A stretch of DNA of 60,948 nt from an uncultured Anaeromyxobacter sp. (lineage in GTDB: Bacteria > Myxococcota > Myxococcia > Myxococcales > Anaeromyxobacteraceae), in contig CAIVAR010000036.1 in NCBI GenBank assembly GCA_903904005.1, positions 1 through 60,948 of the forward strand, read 5' to 3'. This document shows positions 1 to 7,307 of the stretch, piece after piece; position 1 is the first letter of the stretch, and each line of letters opens with the position of its first letter. The notes below the pieces were generated by a model that was not told the DNA's origin, ran no database searches, and saw nothing but the letters and a program-made list of their open reading frames with translations. A program made the position numbers and the translations under genes.

Positions 1-1199
1 CCGGCGGTGAGCAGCCGCATGCGGGCGAGCTTCTCCAGCCGGTCCATCGAGCGCTTCTTCACCCGGCCGTCGTAGATCCCGGCCACCGCCGCGAAGGCGC
101 GCGCCACCGCGGCGTCGTCCCGCTCGCGGATGCGCACCGGGATGCCGGCGTTGGTGGTGACGTAGGCGATGCCCGAGCCCATCAGGCCGCCGCCCAGGAT
201 GCCCACCGACTCGACCTTGCGCCCCTTCACCGACGGATCGGAGGTGCCGTTGTCCTTCTTGAGCGCGGTGGTGGCGAAGAAGATCCCCATCAGCTCGCGG
301 GCCACCGGCGACACGGCCAGCTCGCCGAAGAGGCGGGCCTCGGCCTGGAGGCCGGCCTCGATCCCCTTCTCGATCCCGATCTGGATGGCCTCGAGCGCGG
401 CGACCGGCGCGGGGTAGTGCCCCTTCGTCTTGGCGAGGAGCTGCTTGCGGGCCTGGCGGAAGAGCACCTCGCGCCCCAGGAAGTTCTCCTCGAGCGCCAT
501 CTTCTGCAGGGTCGCCTGCGGGTCCTTCTTCAGGCGGTCGACCACGCCGGCCGGCGCGGGGCGCAGCCGCTCCCCGTCGACGAGCGACCGGGCCCGGGCC
601 CGGGCCACCTCGAGCAGCATGGCCGGCGGCACCGACTCGTCGACGAGACCGATGGCGAGCGCCTTCTTCGGCTTCACGGTCTTCCCGGCCAGGATGAGGT
701 CGAGGGCGGTGGCGATGCCGACGAGGCGCGGCATGCGCTGCGTCCCACCGGCTCCGGGGATGACGCCGAGCTGGACCTCGGGCAGGCCGAGCTGGGTCTT
801 CCGGTCGTTCGAGACCACGCGGTAGTGGCAGGCCATGGCCCACTCGAGCCCGCCGCCCAGGCAGGCGCCGTGGATGGCCGCGACCACCGGCTTGCCGAAC
901 TTCTCCAGCCGGTCGAAGCCGGCCTGCCCGTCGAGCGAGAGCCGCTCCGCCTCGTCGGCGCTCCCCACGTCGCGGAGCATCTCGATCTTGGCGCCGGCCA
1001 CGAAGCCGTCCTTCTTGCCGCTGGCGAGGACGATGCCCTTCACGGCGCCGTCCTTCTCGAGCGCATCGAGGACCGACTGGAACTCGGAGCCCGACTCGCG
1101 GGAGATGGTGTTCACCGGCTCGCCGGCCACGTCCACGAGCACGGTGGCGATGCCGTCCTGGAGCTCGATCCGGAAGTTCTTCCACTGGTTCTGGTTCAT
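1..1199 (-). CDS. fadJ: Fatty acid oxidation complex alpha subunit, N-terminal part (cut by window edge)
   Basis: Bifunctional enoyl-CoA hydratase / 3-hydroxyacyl-CoA dehydrogenase of beta-oxidation. About 399 N-terminal codons are present. The crotonase fold is visible first, with GKPVVAAIHGACLGGGLE (oxyanion-hole glycines) and later LPEVQLGVIPGAGGTQRMPR, the usual catalytic-Glu region. The Rossmann NAD-binding start GILGGGLMGSGIAYV lies near residue 340, so the dehydrogenase half runs off the left edge. The ATG is one base after the stop of the thiolase gene, so the two are translationally linked as a fadI-fadJ operon. A trifunctional FadB-type name is possible; FadJ is preferred because the partner thiolase looks FadI-like. 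Identity is confident; the fadB/fadJ distinction is less so. Confidence 0.93.
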   Translation of the reverse strand, partial: MNQNQWKNFRIELQDGIATVLVDVAGEPVNTISRESGSEFQSVLDALEKDGAVKGIVLASGKKDGFVAGAKIEMLRDVGSADEAERLSLDGQAGFDRLEKFGKPVVAAIHGACLGGGLEWAMACHYRVVSNDRKTQLGLPEVQLGVIPGAGGTQRMPRLVGIATALDLILAGKTVKPKKALAIGLVDESVPPAMLLEVARARARSLVDGERLRPAPAGVVDRLKKDPQATLQKMALEENFLGREVLFRQARKQLLAKTKGHYPAPVAALEAIQIGIEKGIEAGLQAEARLFGELAVSPVARELMGIFFATTALKKDNGTSDPSVKGRKVESVGILGGGLMGSGIAYVTTNAGIPVRIRERDDAAVARAFAAVAGIYDGRVKKRSMDRLEKLARMRLLTA

Positions 1200-1200
1200 G

Positions 1201-2547
1201 TCAGGCCTCCGGACCGTCGAGGACGACCGCGGCGCCGAGCCCGCCGGCGGCGCACACCGTGAGCAGCGCGTGTCGCCCCTTCCGCCGCGCCAGCTCGCGC
1301 AGCGCCTGGGTGATCATGCGGGCGCCGGTGGCGCCGAAGGGATGGCCGAGCGGGATCGACCCGCCGTTGGGGTTGAGCCGGGCGGGATCGATCTCACCGA
1401 GCGGCTCGGCGCGCCCGAGCTTCTCCTCGGCGAACTTCCGGGAGGCGAAGGCCTGGAGGTTGGAGAGCACCTGGGCCGCGAAGGCCTCGTGCATCTCCAC
1501 GATGTCCATGTCGCCGAGGACGAGGCCGGCCCGATCGAGCGCGATGGGGGCGGCGTAGGCCGGCCCCTGCAGGAGCTGGTCGCCCGGGTCGGTGGCGGCG
1601 TAGGCGTAGGCCCGCAGGAAGCCGAGCGGCTTCACGCCGAGCTCCCGGGCGCGCCCCTCCGACATGAGGATGACCGCCGCGGCCCCGTCGGTGAGCGGCG
1701 AGGAGTTGCCGGCGGTGATGGTGCCGTAGCGCTTGTCGAAGACCGGCCGGAGCGCGGCCAGCGCGGCGTAGGTGGTGTCGGCGCGGACGTTGTTGTCGGC
1801 GCTGGTGACCTTCGCGAAGCGGGGTGGGACGTCGACCGACATGACCTCCTCGGCGAACTTCCCGCTGGCCCAGGCGTCGGCGGCCTTGCGCTGGCTCTCC
1901 ACGGCGTAGCGGTCCTGCGCCTCGCGGGTGATCCCGTTCTCCCAGGCCATCTTCTGGGCGCTCTCGCCCATGGTGAGGCCGGTGGTTGGCTCCTTGAGCG
2001 CCGGCGGGACCGGTGCGGCGTCCTTGAGCGACAGGCCGGAGAAGGCCTTCAGCTTCTCGGGGAGGCTGCGGGCGCGCGAGGCGTTCACGAGCGCCTGGGC
2101 CAGCTTGTGGGAGGCGAAGATGGGGGCATCGGAGAGCGACTCGGCGCCGCCGGCGACGACGGTGTCGGCGTGGCCGAGCAGGATCTGGTCGGCCGCCTCG
2201 GTGGCCGCCTGCAGCGACGTGGCGCAGGCGCGGGAGGTGGTGTGGGCCGGAACGGTCCGCGGCAGCTCGGTGCGCAGCACCACCTCGCGCGCGATCAGCG
2301 AGGAGAGCTGTGACGGGACCACCTGCCCGAAGATGAGGGCGTCGAACTCCCCGAGGGGCAGCCCGCTGCGGGCCACGAGCTCGTTGACCAGGATGGCGCC
2401 GAGGTCGACCGCCGAGAGGTCCTTGAAGTCCCCTCCCGACTTGATGAACGGGGTGCGCAGCCCTGCGATGACGGCGACGCGGGGAGGGGGCGACCCGTCG
2501 GACGGGACGCGCGAGTGGTGGTGCCGATGCTTCCGGTAATGGGACAT
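1201..2547 (-). CDS. fadI: Acetyl-CoA acyltransferase (thiolase), FadI-type
   Basis: Catalyses the thiolytic last step of beta-oxidation, 3-ketoacyl-CoA plus CoA to acetyl-CoA and a shortened acyl-CoA. It has 448 residues. The nucleophilic Cys is C108 in TTSRACATSLQAA. The C-terminal half carries GHPFGATGARM (catalytic His) and CAAGGLGAA (second Cys). The N-terminal 20 residues are His/Arg-rich (MSHYRKHRHHHSR) and precede the usual family start at RVAVIAGLRTPF, so an internal start cannot be excluded, although this ATG has a G-rich stretch about 8 bases upstream. It is followed directly by fadJ. A 6-2-6 inverted repeat lies 16 bases upstream of the ATG. Confidence 0.93.
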   Translation of the reverse strand: MSHYRKHRHHHSRVPSDGSPPPRVAVIAGLRTPFIKSGGDFKDLSAVDLGAILVNELVARSGLPLGEFDALIFGQVVPSQLSSLIAREVVLRTELPRTVPAHTTSRACATSLQAATEAADQILLGHADTVVAGGAESLSDAPIFASHKLAQALVNASRARSLPEKLKAFSGLSLKDAAPVPPALKEPTTGLTMGESAQKMAWENGITREAQDRYAVESQRKAADAWASGKFAEEVMSVDVPPRFAKVTSADNNVRADTTYAALAALRPVFDKRYGTITAGNSSPLTDGAAAVILMSEGRARELGVKPLGFLRAYAYAATDPGDQLLQGPAYAAPIALDRAGLVLGDMDIVEMHEAFAAQVLSNLQAFASRKFAEEKLGRAEPLGEIDPARLNPNGGSIPLGHPFGATGARMITQALRELARRKGRHALLTVCAAGGLGAAVVLDGPEA

Positions 2548-2562
2548 TTACGACCCCCGGGT

Positions 2563-2576
2563 TGATTCTTGAATCA
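2563..2576. promoter_or_regulatory. Inverted repeat upstream of fadI, operator candidate
   Basis: TGATTC-TT-GAATCA is a perfect 6-base inverted repeat with a 2-base centre, starting 16 bases upstream of the fadI ATG in an AT-richer patch of a very GC-rich region. Its position fits a repressor site over the promoter of the fad operon. Fatty-acid regulators of the TetR/FadR type bind sites of this size, but the regulator is not in the window, so the function is inference. Confidence 0.45.
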
Positions 2577-2670
2577 GCGTTGTGACGAACTCAGTAACTC
2601 TTTCGACGCAGAGCGTCAAGAGGGGTCGGGCTTGCTGGGGTTCGCCGGAAACGGCCGGGGGGCGGAGCCC

Positions 2671-3222
2671 CTAGTCTTCCTTGCCCTGGCAGGCCGCGAT
2701 CGCCGCCTGCTCCTGCCGCTCGTAGGCCCGCTTGGCGTTCTTGGTCCCGGGATTCGGGTGCTCCTTCGGGAAGACCTTCTGGATGTATCGGGTCGCACAG
2801 CCGCAGACCTGGTCCTCGGTGAGGACGCTCCCCTTCGGCAGGCTCCCGGTCACTCGCGCCTTGCAGGACTTGAAGGCCTCCAGCGCGACGGGAAGCGGCC
2901 ATGGGTACGGCACGCCTCCGGTGAGTTCCTCGCGGAGGGCACCCTCTGCGGCGGCCTTCTCCAGGGCGGCGCGCAGCGCCTCCTCCTGCTCGAGGCTGAG
3001 TCCGGTTCCGGCGCCGGGCGCGGTGGGATCGACGGCCCCGGCCAGCGGCACGTCGCGGAACCCGTCTCCGAAGTCGCCGCCGCGCTTGGTGGCCCGGGCC
3101 TTGTCGGCATCGGTGCTCCCCGCAGCGCCACCGGACCCGTCGTCGAGCAGGACGAACGCTCCGAGGCCGGCCACTGCGACCGCGGTCACCAGAATCGACG
3201 CGACGAGCACCTTCTTGTTCAC
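2671..3222 (-). CDS. Hypothetical membrane-anchored or secreted protein with C-terminal Cys motif
   Basis: No family recognised. From a GTG start preceded by GGAGG with a 4-base gap, the 183-residue product begins VNKKVLVASILVTAVAVAGL, a signal anchor. A longer start at 3273 would add 17 residues and put charged residues before the helix. A Gly/Asp/Ala-rich linker and a Glu/Ala-rich helix follow. The C-terminal third has three cysteines (SCKARV and VCGCATRYIQKVFP), then a charged helix. It is probably periplasmic, and the closely spaced CGC could pair or bind metal. It lies 78 bases downstream of the lipocalin gene on the same strand, so co-transcription is possible. Confidence 0.7.
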   Translation of the reverse strand: MNKKVLVASILVTAVAVAGLGAFVLLDDGSGGAAGSTDADKARATKRGGDFGDGFRDVPLAGAVDPTAPGAGTGLSLEQEEALRAALEKAAAEGALREELTGGVPYPWPLPVALEAFKSCKARVTGSLPKGSVLTEDQVCGCATRYIQKVFPKEHPNPGTKNAKRAYERQEQAAIAACQGKED

Positions 3223-3300
3223 GTTGCCTCCGAGCGGGGTTTCTACCTCGAACCGCCGGGTCGGGCGCGCCATTTCCGGGTCGGGATCGGTCCCGGGGCC

Positions 3301-3825
3301 TCACCCCTTCGCGGGCAACTGGGGCGTCTTCACCAACCGTGACGTGTCGTAGGCCTGGGCGCGCAGCCGGGAGAGGATGCCGTCGTAGGTGGCGGGGTCC
3401 ATCTGGGGCGAGCGCGAGAGGATCCAGAGGTAGTCGCGGTCGGGATGGCCCACCACCGCCCACCGGTAGTCCGGGTCGAGGTCGATGATCCAGTAGGCGC
3501 CGTGGAAGGGCCAGAAGAACTGGACCTCCAGCTTCGCGTTGGATGGATCGACCGACCAGGCCTTGCCCTCGATGGAGCGCTCCGGTCCGTCGAGCTTCTC
3601 CTTGCGGCAGGTGTTCACGACGTCGACGTCCCCGTCGGGCCGGAGCGTGTAGTTGGCGGTCACGCCCACGCACCCCTTCTGGAACGACATGGGGATGGTG
3701 GCGATCTCGAACCAGCGCCCCATGTAGCGGGGGATGTCGACCCGCTCGACGGTCCGCAGCGGGGGACCGGGCGGGACGTGGGCGCATCCGGCGAGCAGCG
3801 TGGCGAGGAGCACGAGTCGGCGCAT
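3301..3825 (-). CDS. blc: Bacterial lipocalin, outer-membrane lipoprotein (Blc-like)
   Basis: A 174-residue lipoprotein with signal MRRLVLLATLLAGC: the lipobox LAGC gives a lipidated Cys14. The lipocalin signature GRWFEIATIPMSFQKGC follows, then VTANYTLRPDGDVDV, and the third conserved region DYRWAVVGHPDRDYLWILSR. Length fits Blc (about 175). Family members bind fatty acids or lysophospholipids and are linked to membrane maintenance. The fad operon lies nearby on the same strand, but nothing in the sequence ties them together. Confidence 0.9.
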   Translation of the reverse strand: MRRLVLLATLLAGCAHVPPGPPLRTVERVDIPRYMGRWFEIATIPMSFQKGCVGVTANYTLRPDGDVDVVNTCRKEKLDGPERSIEGKAWSVDPSNAKLEVQFFWPFHGAYWIIDLDPDYRWAVVGHPDRDYLWILSRSPQMDPATYDGILSRLRAQAYDTSRLVKTPQLPAKG

Positions 3826-3878
3826 CCCGATCCCCTAACCATTGCCGTGCCTCGTGCACGCCCTTATCGTGGCCTGCC

Positions 3879-4862
3879 GTGATCCAGGTCCGCGAGCTGC
3901 GCAAGGAGTACAAGGTGCATCGACGCCAGCCCGGACTGGGCGCGTCGATCCGCTCGCTGTTCCGGCGCCGCCACGAGGCGGTGAAGGCGGTCGACGGCAT
4001 CTCCTTCTCGGTGGGGCCGGGGGAGCGGGTCGGCTTCCTGGGACCGAACGGGGCCGGCAAGACCACGACCTTGAAGCTCCTCTCGGGGCTGCTCCACCCC
4101 AGCGGCGGCGAGGTCCGCGTGGCGGGCTTCGTGCCGGCCCGGCGCGAGGTGCCGTTCCTCAAGTCGATCACGCTCGTGATGGGGCAGAAGCAGCAGCTGC
4201 TCTGGGACCTCCCTCCCTCCGAGACCTTCGCGCTCAACCGCGCCATCTACGAGATCCCGCGCGCCGAGTTCGAGTCGCGGATGCGCGAGCTCGTCGACCT
4301 GCTCGCGCTGGGCGGCGTGATCGACAAGCCCACGCGGCAGCTCTCGCTGGGGGAGCGGATGAAGTGCGAGCTGGCCGCCTCGCTCATCCACCGGCCGCGC
4401 GTGCTCTTCCTCGACGAGCCCACCATCGGGCTCGACGTCACCATGCAGGCGACGGTGCGCGAGTTCATCCGCTCCTACAACGAGCGGCACGGCGCCACGG
4501 TGCTGCTCACCAGCCACTACATGGACGACGTGCTCGCCCTCTGCCCCCGCGTGGTGGTGATCGACAAGGGGCTGCTCATCTACGACGGGGATCTGAAGCA
4601 GCTTTCACGCGAGGTTCGCCCCGACAAGCGGGTCGTGGTCCGGCTCGGGCAGCCGGTGCCGGAAGTGGAGCTGGCCCGCTTCGGGACGGTGATCTCCCAC
4701 GCGGAGACCCAGGCGGTGTTCCGGGTTCCTGGCGGCGAGGTGGCGAGCATGGTGGGGCGGCTGCTGTCGTCGTTGCCGGTGACCGATCTCACGGTGGAGG
4801 AACCGCCGCTCGAGGAGATCATGAGCGAGCTGTTCCGCGGCGGGCGTGGCGCCGGAGCGTAG
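3879..4862 (+). CDS. ABC-2 type exporter, ATP-binding subunit (COG4586-like)
   Basis: A 327-residue ATPase starting at GTG. It has Walker A GPNGAGKTT (residues about 55-63), the Q-loop region in VMGQKQQLLWDLP, signature LSLGERMKCE and Walker B VLFLDEPTIGLD. The N-terminal extension with RRQPGLGASIRSLFRRR, and the phrase TLVMGQKQQLLWDLPPSETF, are typical of the COG4586 ATPases that work with the permeases COG4587 and COG3694. Those permease types occur in this window at 9230-10823 on the opposite strand, so the transporter genes appear to be split. No clear Shine-Dalgarno precedes the GTG, so the exact start is moderately sure. The substrate is unknown. Confidence 0.88.
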   Translation: MIQVRELRKEYKVHRRQPGLGASIRSLFRRRHEAVKAVDGISFSVGPGERVGFLGPNGAGKTTTLKLLSGLLHPSGGEVRVAGFVPARREVPFLKSITLVMGQKQQLLWDLPPSETFALNRAIYEIPRAEFESRMRELVDLLALGGVIDKPTRQLSLGERMKCELAASLIHRPRVLFLDEPTIGLDVTMQATVREFIRSYNERHGATVLLTSHYMDDVLALCPRVVVIDKGLLIYDGDLKQLSREVRPDKRVVVRLGQPVPEVELARFGTVISHAETQAVFRVPGGEVASMVGRLLSSLPVTDLTVEEPPLEEIMSELFRGGRGAGA

Positions 4863-5203
4863 GTGGCGCGGGGAGCCGTCCGGGGTGCCGGCGGGGCCGG
4901 GTGGCCCGCCTGGATACGGAGGGCGTTCCCGCGCCGGGGCCCGTTCTCGTCAGGACGATGGGCGGGCGATAGCTCGGGTTCTCGTCCACCCCCCGAGGAG
5001 CGCCGTTCGCGTCGCCTTCGGCCTCCGACGTCGCCAGCCGGCGAGGGCGCCACTCCGTGCGGCGCCTCCGCAGCAGCCCACTCCACCGTTCGTACAGCAC
5101 CGATCGGGTCTGCTGCGAGGACAAGCGCCGCGGAGGAGGGGCGACCCGGCGCCGGCGGCACACGGTCGGCGTCCCCGAAGGCGCCCCGCGAACGGCGGCC
5201 GCC
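4863..5203. other. Gap of about 340 bases without a recognisable gene
   Basis: This lies between the convergent ends of the ABC ATPase and the Rsm22-like gene. All frames give Arg/Pro/Ala-rich translations with no family resemblance, which is what random GC-rich sequence gives. No tRNA, obvious terminator or repeat was seen. Confidence 0.6.
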
Positions 5204-6367
5204 TCAGGGAACCGGTCGCCCCGCCGCGGCGATCACCCGGACGTCCGACTCCTTCGACAGCCGGAGCCCGTCGCCGCGCGGCTCGACCGACGTGATCTCG
5301 ACGACGTCGCCGCGCAGAAGCCGCTCGAACGCGCCGTTCCGCACCGTCACGTCCTTCTCCTGGAGCGCGAGCCCCTTGCGCCCGTCGGGCCCGCAACCCA
5401 TGTAGCGCAGCCGCCCCTTGGACGGCAGCGGCTCGGAGACGATGCGGAAGACCACGCCCGGGGGCGGGTCGCGCCACGCCTCGTCCTTCGGCGCGAGCAC
5501 GAGGTAGCTCATCTTCACCGCCTCCTTGCGGAGGCCGGCGCGCCGGCCGATCTCGTCGACGAGCGGCGGCGGCTCGACCGGCCGCTCGGCGTGGCACCAG
5601 TCGGTGGGTCGCACCAGCGCCGGGCAGGCACCGCGGAAGAGGCACGGGGCGCGGATCGGGACGCCGCGGGCCACGAGCAGGTCGCGCACCTCGAGGAGTT
5701 CCCGCGAGGTCTCGCGCAGCGCCGGCTCGATCACCACGACCGACCCCCCCGGCGCGAGGAGACCGAGCGCCTCCTCGAGCAGCGCCGCACGCCGCGTCGC
5801 CGCCCCCTCCCCCTGGAAGAGCTCGTTCACCACGTGACCCAGGGTGACGAGGTCGAACCGCCGTCCGCCGGCGAACCCGGCCAGGCCACCGCGCTTCTGC
5901 GGGTCCCACTCGCGGGTGGAGATGGGCTCCCCCAGCTCGCTGGCCAGGCGGCGAGCGGCCGCCAGCGCCCGGGCCGACCGGTCCGCGGCCACAACCTCGG
6001 CCGCTCCGGCGGCGAGCGCCGCGAAGGCCACGGGGCCCGGCCCGCTTCCCAGGTCGAGGGCCGAGCGGGGCCGGCCCGGCAACTCGGAGAGGATGCCGCG
6101 CGCCTGGAGGTAGGAGACCGGCCAGTAGAAGAGCAGGTAGGCGCCGAGCAGCCGGTCGTCGTCGAGGTAGCGGGCCCCGGCCAGCTTCCGGTCCCGGGTG
6201 AGGCCGAGCGAGAGGCGCTGCACCGCCGCGGCCACCTCGCGCAGCTCGTCGGGCAGCAGCTGGTCGGGCGGGGGGCGCGGCCCCCGGTGGACCTCGCGCC
6301 GCAGTCCGCGCCAGGTCGCGAGGAGTCCCGGCACGAGGCGCTGCAGGTCCTGGGAGGCCGATCCCAT
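5204..6367 (-). CDS. Rsm22-like SAM-dependent methyltransferase (ribosomal small subunit associated)
   Basis: A 387-residue methyltransferase. The SAM-binding motif is ALDLGSGPGPVAFAALA, followed by VVAADRSARAL and FDLVTLGHVVNELF. A Cys/His cluster, CLFRGACPALVRPTDWCH, is typical of the Rsm22/METTL17 family, in which it is reported to hold an Fe-S cluster. Family members associate with the small ribosomal subunit. The ATG lies two bases after the rnz stop (TGAACATG); an overlapping GTG at 6373 is an alternative. It is the last gene of a long minus-strand run. Confidence 0.85.
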   Translation of the reverse strand: MGSASQDLQRLVPGLLATWRGLRREVHRGPRPPPDQLLPDELREVAAAVQRLSLGLTRDRKLAGARYLDDDRLLGAYLLFYWPVSYLQARGILSELPGRPRSALDLGSGPGPVAFAALAAGAAEVVAADRSARALAAARRLASELGEPISTREWDPQKRGGLAGFAGGRRFDLVTLGHVVNELFQGEGAATRRAALLEEALGLLAPGGSVVVIEPALRETSRELLEVRDLLVARGVPIRAPCLFRGACPALVRPTDWCHAERPVEPPPLVDEIGRRAGLRKEAVKMSYLVLAPKDEAWRDPPPGVVFRIVSEPLPSKGRLRYMGCGPDGRKGLALQEKDVTVRNGAFERLLRGDVVEITSVEPRGDGLRLSKESDVRVIAAAGRPVP

Positions 6368-6369
6368 GT

Positions 6370-7287
6370 TCACTCCGCGTGAGGCATCTCGAGGATCAGC
6401 CCGTCGCGGGCCACCTCGACCGGCCCCGGGAACTCCTCGGCGGCCTGCTCCAGCAGCGGCCCGGGCTGGGTGTCGTAGCGGGTGGAGAGGTGGGTGAGGA
6501 CCAGCCGGGCCACCCCGGCCTCCCGCGCCATCCGGCCGGCCTCGCGGGCGGTGGAGTGGGTGGTCTCGATGGCCCGTTCGGCCTCGGCGTCGCCGAAGGT
6601 GCACTCGTGCACCAGGAGATCCGCGCCGCGGGTCGCCTCCGGGGTGGCGGGGCAGGGCCGGGTGTCGCCGGTCACCGCCACCTTCCGTCCGCGCCGCGTG
6701 GGGTCCACGATCGACCCGGGGTGAACCACCCTCCCCCCCTCGAGCGTCACCGGCCGTCCCCGCTGCAGCTCGCCCCAGAGCTCCCCCTCCGGGACGCCCG
6801 CCTCGCGGGCCCGGTCGGGATGGAAGCGACCGGGGCGGGTGTCCTCCTGCAGCACCCAGCCCACCGAGGTGATGCGGTGGTGGGTGGCCCAGGGGAGGAG
6901 CGTGGCGCCGTCGCGGCGGACCACGTCGCCGGGCCGGACCTCGTGGATCCGGATCTCGAAGGCCATCGGGTCGGTCCCGCCGAGGAGCAGCTCCTCCAGG
7001 AAGGGTCGCGCCGGGGCCGGACCGTAGACGTCGAGGGGGCGGCCGCGCCCCAGCATGGAGAGGGTCCGCACGAAGCCGATGGCCCCGATGTAGTGGTCGG
7101 CGTGGAAGTGGGTGAAGCAGATGGCGGTGACGTCGAAGCCGGTGCCGTACCGGATCATCTGACGCTGCGTGCCCTCGCCGCAGTCGAACAGGTAGTGCTC
7201 CCGCCCGTGGCGCACCGAGAGCCCGGAGAGGTTTCGTGCCGCCGTGGGCATGGCACCGGACGTGCCGAGGAAGGTGAGGCGGAGCAC
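6370..7287 (-). CDS. rnz: Ribonuclease Z (tRNA 3' processing endonuclease)
   Basis: A 305-residue metallo-beta-lactamase-fold nuclease that removes tRNA 3' trailers. The start MLRLTFLGTSGAMPTAARN, the metal-binding HFHADH (residues 60-65), the second His in WATHHRITSVG, the Asp in AVTGDTRPC, and the final HSTAREAG and LTHLSTRY histidines are all in place. Length matches the short bacterial RNase Z. It sits 20 bases downstream of the TPR membrane protein gene and is coupled to the methyltransferase gene that follows. Confidence 0.94.
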   Translation of the reverse strand: MLRLTFLGTSGAMPTAARNLSGLSVRHGREHYLFDCGEGTQRQMIRYGTGFDVTAICFTHFHADHYIGAIGFVRTLSMLGRGRPLDVYGPAPARPFLEELLLGGTDPMAFEIRIHEVRPGDVVRRDGATLLPWATHHRITSVGWVLQEDTRPGRFHPDRAREAGVPEGELWGELQRGRPVTLEGGRVVHPGSIVDPTRRGRKVAVTGDTRPCPATPEATRGADLLVHECTFGDAEAERAIETTHSTAREAGRMAREAGVARLVLTHLSTRYDTQPGPLLEQAAEEFPGPVEVARDGLILEMPHAE

Positions 7288-7307
7288 GGGTCGAGATTAA
7301 CAGGCGG

